Assembly (NCBI GenBank): GCA_003448835.1
Contig: DLXM01000257.1
Span: forward strand, 1-5,119
Direction: 5' to 3'
DNA from: Bacteroidota bacterium
Lineage (GTDB): Bacteria > Bacteroidota > Rhodothermia > Balneolales > HLUCCA01
Length of the DNA: 5,119 nucleotides
In this document: positions 1 through 4,293 of the stretch, one piece after another
Layout of the letters: each line of letters opens with the position of its first letter
How positions within the stretch are numbered: position 1 is the first letter of the stretch
The notes under the pieces: model-generated
What the model saw: the letters and a program-made list of their open reading frames with translations, nothing else
What the model was told of the DNA's origin: nothing
The model's database searches: none
Made by a program: the position numbers and the translations under genes

Positions 1-107
1 GACCTGGGGGATACAAGTTCACAGACTTCACGATTATGGGAACGCCACTGACCATGATCATTATTATACTAAGTGTTCCATTAATCATGTGGGCGTGGCC
101 GTTGTAG
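1..107 (+). CDS. SLC13/DASS-family anion permease, C-terminal end (5' truncated by window edge)
   Basis: Only the last 34 codons are present, reading from base 3 to the TAG at 105-107. The peptide starts PGGYKFTDF, followed by a strongly hydrophobic segment (about residues 13-30 of the fragment) and a WAWPL tail. Bacterial SLC13 (divalent anion:Na+ symporter) permeases typically end this way: a (G)PGGY-x-F-x-D-(F/Y) loop, then a G-x-P-L turn and a last membrane helix closing with a W-P near the C-terminus. The protein would sit in the inner membrane and take up sulfate, phosphate or dicarboxylates, but the substrate cannot be judged from this piece. No obvious hairpin terminator follows the stop codon. 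The family call is recognition of a short tail, so it is moderate. Another 10-14-helix ion transporter is the alternative. Confidence 0.66.
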   Translation, partial: PGGYKFTDFTIMGTPLTMIIIILSVPLIMWAWPL

Positions 108-155
108 GGCTTTGATTCTGCTTGGCTGATAAATAAATCTTAATTCTGAAAAATA

Positions 156-734
156 GTGACTATACATCACCAGCTTTTATCAAACAGATTAAATAGTATC
201 GTCGGTTTTGATGATGCAACACTTGCGATATTACTCAAACTGTTTAAGCTTAAACAATTTGAGAAAGGCTACCATTACGCGAAAATGGGCGAGTATTCTA
301 GAAAAATGGGATTTGTCATAAATGGAATTCTCCGAGCTTATCACAACACGAGTACAGGAGAGTATTATAATAAAACCTTCTTCAAAGAAGGTTTATTTGT
401 CGGAGCCTACTCCTCACTTGTAACCGGACAAAGAAATTTCATACATATTCAATGTCTTACAGATGTGACACTGCTTGAAGCTCACTATTCAGATGTTGTG
501 GCTTTATTTGATGATTATCCTAAAGTAGAACGATTTGCACGTATTTTGGCAGAACAATATTTTGTGAGTAAAGAAAAAAGGGAGATAGAGTTGGTAACGC
601 TAAATGCTACTGAGCGATATGAATTGTTTTGCAAAAATAATCCTGATATCGAACAGCGCATTCCTCAATATCATATCGCCTCTTTTATTGGTGTTACTCC
701 TACTCAGCTCAGCAGAATAAGAGCTAAAAAATAG
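156..734 (+). CDS. Crp/Fnr-family transcriptional regulator
   Basis: This is a 192-residue protein. Residues about 15-115 form a cyclic-nucleotide-binding-like beta-roll (FEKGYHYAKMGE...GFVINGILRAYH) and about 116-142 the dimerisation helix. Residues 151-192 are a compact helix-turn-helix with ATERYELF, then RIPQYHIASFIGVTPTQLSR, where TPTQLSRIR is the recognition helix. Length and C-terminus match the short Crp/Fnr regulators common in Bacteroidota, so the protein looks complete. The phosphate-binding cassette of true CRP (an Arg-Ser pair before the dimer helix) is absent, and no Cys cluster for an FNR-type Fe-S centre is seen, so the effector is unknown and may not be cAMP. The start is GTG 156: an in-frame TGA at 147-149 excludes any longer reading. 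A perfect palindrome lies just downstream in front of the SDR gene and is a candidate target. Confidence 0.9.
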   Translation: MTIHHQLLSNRLNSIVGFDDATLAILLKLFKLKQFEKGYHYAKMGEYSRKMGFVINGILRAYHNTSTGEYYNKTFFKEGLFVGAYSSLVTGQRNFIHIQCLTDVTLLEAHYSDVVALFDDYPKVERFARILAEQYFVSKEKREIELVTLNATERYELFCKNNPDIEQRIPQYHIASFIGVTPTQLSRIRAKK

Positions 735-737
735 CTC
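721..737 (+). terminator. weak hairpin at the end of the regulator gene
   Basis: GAGCTA (721-726) pairs perfectly with TAGCTC (732-737) across a 5-base A-rich loop and is followed by AATTTTATTT. The stem is short and half A/T and includes the stop codon TAG (732-734), so it could be a weak intrinsic terminator or a coincidence of the lysine-rich C-terminus. Confidence 0.3.
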
Positions 738-743
738 AATTTT

Positions 744-759
744 ATTTACATATGTAAAT
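744..759. promoter_or_regulatory. perfect 16-bp palindrome, candidate operator upstream of the SDR gene
   Basis: ATTTACATATGTAAAT is fully self-complementary over 16 bases, centred between 751 and 752. It lies 10 bp past the Crp/Fnr-type regulator stop and 58 bp before the SDR start. Palindromes of this size are typical sites for homodimeric helix-turn-helix regulators. A Bacteroidota-type -7-like element (TAAATTTC, 781-788, one mismatch to TAnnTTTG) would put transcription start near 792. The palindrome would then sit about 40 bp upstream, where class II Crp/Fnr activators bind. The symmetry is seen directly; the function and the bound protein are inference. Confidence 0.45.
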
Positions 760-780
760 GGATTGCAGTTAGGCCAGCCT

Positions 781-788
781 TAAATTTC
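781..788 (+). promoter_or_regulatory. possible -7 promoter element for the SDR-VTT pair
   Basis: TAAATTTC matches the Bacteroidota -7 consensus TAnnTTTG at five of six fixed bases. A TTG at 763-765 lies 15 bases upstream, shorter than the usual spacing to the -33 box. If the site is used, the leader is about 25 bases. This is weak evidence, given mainly because of its position relative to the palindrome. Confidence 0.2.
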
Positions 789-817
789 CATAAAGAGCAA
801 TTGAAATAAACATCTTT

Positions 818-1564
818 ATGGAGTTAGAAAACAACAAAATAATAATTACCGGAGCTTCATCAGGCATCGGCATGGCATTGACAAATGAGTTTCTAAAATA
901 TAGAAACAACACGATTATTGCGGTTGGGCGTAATGAGAAAAAATTAATACAACTCAGTTCCCTTTCAAATAATATCATTCCATTTAAATGTGATTTGGCA
1001 GATCCATTACAGCTGGAGGAATTCGTACTATTTATCGAAAAAGAACACCGCGACGCCAACATCCTGATCAATAATGCTGGTATCCAATTCAATTACCACT
1101 TTTTGGATGAACAGCACATCACTAGTAAAATAAAACTGGAGCTCGATACAAATCTCTCTGCACCCATCGCACTTATAGGGCTTCTGCTCCCCACTTTAAA
1201 GCTTAATTATCAGCCTGCTATAGTTAATATATCATCAGGACTGGCTCTTTCTCCAAAAAAACAGGCTCCGGTTTATTGCGGTACCAAAGCTGCACTCCAC
1301 ATATTTACAAAATCTTTAAGGTATCAATTAGAAGACGTAGGCATACGTGTTTTTGAAATAATTCCACCACTTGTTGATACGGAAATGACCAAAGGCAGGG
1401 GCACTGGTAAGATTTCCCCTGAAGATCTAAGTCGGGAGTTCATTAAAAAGTTTAAGATAAATCAGTATGAAATCCCTATAGGAAAGGTAAAATGGCTCAA
1501 GCTTATCGGTCGATTAAGCCCATCACTCACCGATTTTATTATGAAAAAAGGCGGAGAAAATTGA
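818..1564 (+). CDS. short-chain dehydrogenase/reductase (SDR), DltE-like
   Basis: This 248-residue classical SDR has a full NAD(P)-binding Rossmann fold. TGASSGIG (11-18) is the glycine-rich dinucleotide loop, NNAG (85-88) stabilises the central sheet, and the catalytic tetrad is N112, S140, Y153 and K157 (YCGTK at 153-157). G37-R38 after the second strand favours NADP(H). The length is normal for the family (about 250). The substrate is unknown. The overall look, with IIPPLVDTEMT after the catalytic block, resembles proteins annotated DltE, a member whose link to the dlt (teichoic acid D-alanylation) operon does not give a known reaction. The start is ATG 818. Its stop codon overlaps the probable TTG start of the following VTT membrane protein, so the two are probably co-translated and may act on the same membrane or lipid substrate. 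The upstream palindrome suggests control by a dimeric regulator. Confidence 0.9.
   Translation: MELENNKIIITGASSGIGMALTNEFLKYRNNTIIAVGRNEKKLIQLSSLSNNIIPFKCDLADPLQLEEFVLFIEKEHRDANILINNAGIQFNYHFLDEQHITSKIKLELDTNLSAPIALIGLLLPTLKLNYQPAIVNISSGLALSPKKQAPVYCGTKAALHIFTKSLRYQLEDVGIRVFEIIPPLVDTEMTKGRGTGKISPEDLSREFIKKFKINQYEIPIGKVKWLKLIGRLSPSLTDFIMKKGGEN
1550..1556 (+). promoter_or_regulatory. ribosome binding site supporting the TTG 1561 start
   Basis: GGCGGAG sits inside the last codons of the SDR gene, four bases before TTG 1561. It is the clearest purine-rich Shine-Dalgarno-like stretch before any start in this window. Together with the overlap of TTG and the SDR stop TGA, it favours 1561 over the ATG at 1492. 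The spacing is slightly short. Confidence 0.4.
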
Positions 1565-2229
1565 TACAACTTCTAAAAATAATCGCCGTTCTGGCTCTCC
1601 TATTTGCTTCAACATTTATTATTGCGAACCTTACAGGATGGTTAAGCACAGAGCAAGTTGAAATTTGGTTTCAATCAGCCGATCAACTTTCCCCTTCATC
1701 TGTAGCCATGTTGGTTATACTGCTTCTTTTTGCTGATTTATTTATTGCTGTACCGACTTTAACGATTTCAATTTTAGCGGGATACTTTCTTGGGTTTCCT
1801 CTGGGTGGTGCAAGTGCCATCATTGGTATGATCCTGGCAGGCCTTTCGGGATATGTACTAAGCTATTTCAATGGAGATTTGTTATTTAAATACCTTATTA
1901 AAGACTCTGATCGCCGCGCTGATGCAGTGTTAACCTTCCAAAATTATGGTTTCATCATGATTCTGATGAGTAGAGCTGTGCCCATTTTCCCGGAAGTTTC
2001 AGCGTGTCTGGCAGGAATTACAAAAATGAAATTTCCGCGGTTTCTTTTAGCCTGGTTATTGAGTTCTGTTCCATATGCTATCATTGCATCATATGCTGGT
2101 TCAATAAGTTCGATTGATAACCCAATACCAGCCATCTATACGGCAATATTACTATCGGGCACTTTGTGGATTGGTTGGTTTTTCTTCAGCTGGTTTCAAA
2201 GGTCAAAGCCAATAATCCATAATAATTAA
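1561..2229 (+). CDS. VTT-domain (TVP38/TMEM64, DedA-like) inner-membrane protein
   Basis: From TTG 1561 this is a 222-residue polytopic protein. It has a first helix at about 4-24, a second at about 47-65, re-entrant and helical segments at about 66-104, then the VTT core at about 127-180. That core reads F131..R138-A-V-P141-x-x-P144 followed by A151-G152 and KMKFPRF, the R-x-x-P-x-x-P...AG pattern of the family. A last helix lies at about 191-210. VTT/DedA relatives act in membrane lipid or undecaprenyl-phosphate translocation and proton-dependent envelope homeostasis; the substrate here is unknown. The frame stays open to an ATG at 1492, which would add 23 mostly basic residues (ending KRRRK) and overlap the SDR gene by 73 bp. 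I prefer TTG 1561 because it overlaps the SDR stop (TTGA), has GGCGGAG just upstream, and starts directly before the first helix. The SDR and this gene are almost certainly one transcript. Confidence 0.85.
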   Translation: MIQLLKIIAVLALLFASTFIIANLTGWLSTEQVEIWFQSADQLSPSSVAMLVILLLFADLFIAVPTLTISILAGYFLGFPLGGASAIIGMILAGLSGYVLSYFNGDLLFKYLIKDSDRRADAVLTFQNYGFIMILMSRAVPIFPEVSACLAGITKMKFPRFLLAWLLSSVPYAIIASYAGSISSIDNPIPAIYTAILLSGTLWIGWFFFSWFQRSKPIIHNN

Positions 2230-2436
2230 AGACCTATAACCTGCACCTCAACACAGTCTTGGCCAGTAATTACCAAATGATATTTTCCCAGAATTGCAGT
2301 ATTCCCATCTTTTTATCACATTAATAGACTCGTAATAGCCAAGCCGGTTAAGCGCTAAACCGTAACCCAATAATTGTAACCTTTTATTATAAGATAACGT
2401 CTACTCTTTCGACGATAAACAAAACCATGTGATACA
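2230..2436. other. intergenic region with one palindrome and no recognised gene
   Basis: This 207-bp stretch lies between the VTT gene and the small membrane peptide gene. I find no convincing open reading frame on either strand, no tRNA-like fold and no strong terminator after the VTT stop codon. It does hold the near-palindrome at 2345-2362 and a GTAACC direct repeat (2362-2367 and 2376-2381, 14 bases apart). It most likely contains the promoter and control region for the downstream peptide-hydrolase pair, although I cannot identify a confident -33/-7 pair. Confidence 0.5.
2345..2362. promoter_or_regulatory. 18-bp near-perfect palindrome, candidate operator for the peptide-hydrolase pair
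   Basis: CGGTTAAGCGCTAAACCG pairs with its own reverse complement at 8 of 9 positions per half; the only mismatch is A2350 against A2357. The central AGCGCT is perfectly symmetric. It lies 75 bp before the small peptide start, a suitable place for an operator. With no loop and no following T-run it does not look like a terminator. It differs from the palindrome at 744-759, so a different regulator would be expected. Function is inferred from symmetry and position only. Confidence 0.35.
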
Positions 2437-2562
2437 ATGATTCATAATATCCGATTCCTACAAAAAAGATTTCCAAATCAATCTAAAAATATTCTTTCAG
2501 TAATAATGGTACTGATTATTACTGCCCTTGTTATAGCTGTTGGATTGCTATTTTTATTCTAA
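2437..2562 (+). CDS. small single-pass membrane protein (41 aa), coupled to the hydrolase gene
   Basis: ATG 2437 opens a 41-codon frame ending at TAA 2560-2562. The N-terminal 18 residues are polar and basic (K10, R11, K18), and residues about 19-41 are one continuous hydrophobic stretch (ILSVIMVLIITALVIAVG then LLFLF). This predicts one membrane helix with the N-terminus in the cytoplasm. The last base of its stop codon is the first base of the hydrolase start (TAATG), the classical arrangement for termination-reinitiation. I do not recognise a family. Possible roles are a small partner or anchor for the adjacent membrane-attached hydrolase, or a leader whose translation sets hydrolase expression. 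The basic-then-hydrophobic layout and the exact overlap are what support it. No Shine-Dalgarno sequence is seen. Confidence 0.55.
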   Translation: MIHNIRFLQKRFPNQSKNILSVIMVLIITALVIAVGLLFLF

Positions 2563-3320
2563 TGGTAACAAAAAAACGAAAATATATACGACTTGGATTG
2601 GGGATTTTCTGGCTTGTGGTGTTTTCCTGGTTATTTTATAATTTACAGGCTCGAAACCTGGAATCATCTGTAATGGAGAGCAACAACAAGGTACTTGTCC
2701 AAAATTTACCGAACGCCATATTATTTACACCTGTTGTCGATACCATGGGTTCCGCTTTAATTTTCTATCCTGGAGCACTTGTTGATCCAACAGCATATAC
2801 TCCGATGGCAAAAACCATTGCAGAAATAGGATTTAAAACCATTATAATAAAATTACCTTATCGATTGGCACTTTTTGAATCGCAGGAAGATGAAGTATTT
2901 CAAAAAACTTTGGAGTACATAAACAGTGATTCACTGAATCGAAATTGGGTCCTAGGCGGACACTCACGAGGTGGGAAAATTGCGACAATATTTACACTAA
3001 ATCATAGCAATGCTATTAATGGTTTGTTACTTGTTGGAACTTCACATCCAAGGGAGTTGAACCTTTCTGATTTAACAATCGATGTAACTAAAATTTATGG
3101 TTCCAATGATGGATTAGCCAGCGAAGAGGAAGTCAACCAGTTTGCTGTAAACCTCCCCGCTGATGTGCACCTAGTAAAAATTACCGGAGGGAATCATCAA
3201 CAATTTGCAAATTATGGGTATCAACTGGGTGGTGGAACAGCCGATATCACGCGTCAAAAGCAACAAGAAATAATGATTGATGCTATTATTAAACAACTTG
3301 AAAGAGTTCAAGCCAATTAA
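2562..3320 (+). CDS. membrane-anchored alpha/beta hydrolase
   Basis: This 252-residue protein has a basic N-terminus (KKRK at 4-7) and one hydrophobic helix at about 11-26. It is probably an uncleaved signal anchor placing the enzyme on the periplasmic side. The catalytic domain has the alpha/beta-hydrolase layout: strand ALIFYPGALVDP (65-76) with the oxyanion-hole region, nucleophile elbow G-H-S-R-G (133-137, Ser135), acid in YGSNDGLAS (Asp183) and histidine in GGNHQQFANYG (His212). The closest type I recognise is the Abhydrolase_5 (PF12695) group of small membrane-attached hydrolases. All three triad residues are present, so it should be active, but the substrate (an ester, lipid or peptidyl group) cannot be told. 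It starts at ATG 2562, overlapping the stop of the 41-aa membrane peptide by one base, so translation is probably coupled. A weak hairpin follows the stop. Confidence 0.85.
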   Translation: MVTKKRKYIRLGLGIFWLVVFSWLFYNLQARNLESSVMESNNKVLVQNLPNAILFTPVVDTMGSALIFYPGALVDPTAYTPMAKTIAEIGFKTIIIKLPYRLALFESQEDEVFQKTLEYINSDSLNRNWVLGGHSRGGKIATIFTLNHSNAINGLLLVGTSHPRELNLSDLTIDVTKIYGSNDGLASEEEVNQFAVNLPADVHLVKITGGNHQQFANYGYQLGGGTADITRQKQQEIMIDAIIKQLERVQAN

Positions 3321-3346
3321 ATTATGTCAGCTATACCTGGCATAAC

Positions 3347-3360
3347 ACCCATTTGTGGGT
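3347..3360 (+). terminator. small hairpin after the hydrolase gene, possible weak terminator
   Basis: ACCCA (3347-3351) pairs with TGGGT (3356-3360) across a TTTG loop, 26 bases after the hydrolase stop. The sequence beyond is only moderately T-rich (TGGATTATTTG). It is GC-containing but just five pairs long, so termination is possible rather than likely. Confidence 0.3.
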
Positions 3361-3432
3361 TGGATTATTTGTTAAAGTGATGAAAGATTTAGTCACAATC
3401 CTGTCCGACCAATTTTACACTTTAGTTATTTT

Positions 3433-3466
3433 ATTGGTAGATATCTCTTTACGAGATATATTGGTA
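3433..3466. repeat. 7-bp inverted repeat flanked by an ATTGGTA direct repeat
   Basis: ATATCTC (3441-3447) and GAGATAT (3453-3459) form a perfect seven-pair stem with a five-base loop. The stem is bracketed by ATTGGTA at 3433-3439 and again at 3460-3466. It lies about 80-110 bp before the PaiB-like gene and could be an operator or RNA hairpin in its leader. It is AT-rich, so chance is a real alternative. Confidence 0.3.
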
Positions 3467-3544
3467 AATCACCTGGATAGTAAGTAAATGGAAAATTGGA
3501 AAGATTGAGATAATATGAACCAGATAAATAGATAATCATCCCCC

Positions 3545-4213
3545 ATGTACAACTTCTCATATTTTAAGGAAAAGGATCAAAACCGAATTTTGGATTTTAT
3601 GAGGGAAAATCCATTTGCATTTTTGACGGGGAGCACAATGTCAGGAGATCAGGTAGCTACCCAAATTCCCATTCTGATTGAAGTGCGTGATAGGGAGCTG
3701 TTCCTTCAGGGACATATCATGAGAAAAACCCCTCATCATAAAGCTTTTTCTCAAAATCCGAATGCTTTGACAGTTTTTACCGGTCCACATGCCTATGTGA
3801 GCGCCTCATGGTACTCTAATCCGAACATGGGATCAACCTGGAATTATATGAGTGTCCATGTTCAAGGTAAAATGAATTTTATGTCGGATGAGGAACTAAT
3901 CCTTTTTATGAAAAAATTAACCCTCCATTTTGAGCACGGGAATAATCAGTCCCGCACTTATTACGACAACCTTCCGGATAGCTATCTGAATAAAATGATG
4001 CCGGCTATAGTCGGATTCGAAATTAAAGCAGAGAATATTGACAATGTGTTTAAACTCAGCCAAAATCGAGATGAAAAAAGCTATCTGAATATCATTTCCG
4101 AACTCGAAAAACAAGGCGGAAATAGCACAGCATTGGCTTCCGAAATGCAAAAAAGAAAAGATGAATTATTCCCTCCGGGATCAACTTGGGATCCTAATAA
4201 ATTTGACTCCTAG
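3545..4213 (+). CDS. paiB: PaiB-type FMN-binding protein / negative transcriptional regulator
   Basis: This 222-residue protein belongs to the FMN_bind_2 (PaiB) family, which has a split-barrel flavin-binding fold. Diagnostic parts in order are the MYNFSYFKEKD N-terminus (the family usually begins MY-x-P-x-x-F), NPFAFLTG (22-29), the GHIMRKTPHHKAF block (56-68), GPHAYVSASWY (80-90), TWNYMSVHVQGK (98-109), and a C-terminal helical region with MMPAIVGFEIKAE (151-163) and KLSQNRD (170-176). Length is close to the usual 200-220. In Bacillus subtilis, PaiB is encoded with the polyamine acetyltransferase PaiA and represses sporulation and protease genes. In most other bacteria its role is unproven, and it carries no classical helix-turn-helix, so 'regulator' is inherited naming. 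Here no paiA is visible; the next gene, 80 bp on, is an amine-forming decarboxylase. The ATG start at 3545 matches the family N-terminus. Confidence 0.9.
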   Translation: MYNFSYFKEKDQNRILDFMRENPFAFLTGSTMSGDQVATQIPILIEVRDRELFLQGHIMRKTPHHKAFSQNPNALTVFTGPHAYVSASWYSNPNMGSTWNYMSVHVQGKMNFMSDEELILFMKKLTLHFEHGNNQSRTYYDNLPDSYLNKMMPAIVGFEIKAENIDNVFKLSQNRDEKSYLNIISELEKQGGNSTALASEMQKRKDELFPPGSTWDPNKFDS

Positions 4214-4293
4214 TCGAGTTCATCAACAATTGATATCAAGGTAGATGAAATCACAAAACAACTTCAACTTACTTCTTTAGAATTCACACACCC

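Noticed and set aside
111..148. Possible promoter for the Crp/Fnr-type gene (TTG 122-124 with TAATTCTG 141-148)
   Set aside because: The -7 match has a mismatch, the spacing is short, and transcription would start only a few bases before the GTG codon. This is too weak to list as a feature.
769..1092. Reverse-strand open frame across the start of the SDR gene
   Set aside because: It lies antisense to the conserved SDR dinucleotide-binding region and its translation has no recognisable domain, so it is a shadow of the real gene.
3380..3487. 35-codon ATG frame (begins MKDLVTILSDQ) between the hydrolase and the PaiB-like gene
   Set aside because: It has no recognisable family, no coupling to a neighbour and no clear ribosome binding site, and it runs through the repeated hairpin. 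Its mildly hydrophobic middle is interrupted by charged residues. A frame this short is expected by chance in AT-rich DNA.
4230..4239. TTGATATCAA palindrome between the PaiB-like gene and the decarboxylase
   Set aside because: It looks like two FNR half-sites but lacks the 4-bp spacer. Ten-base palindromes of A/T-rich composition are common by chance.
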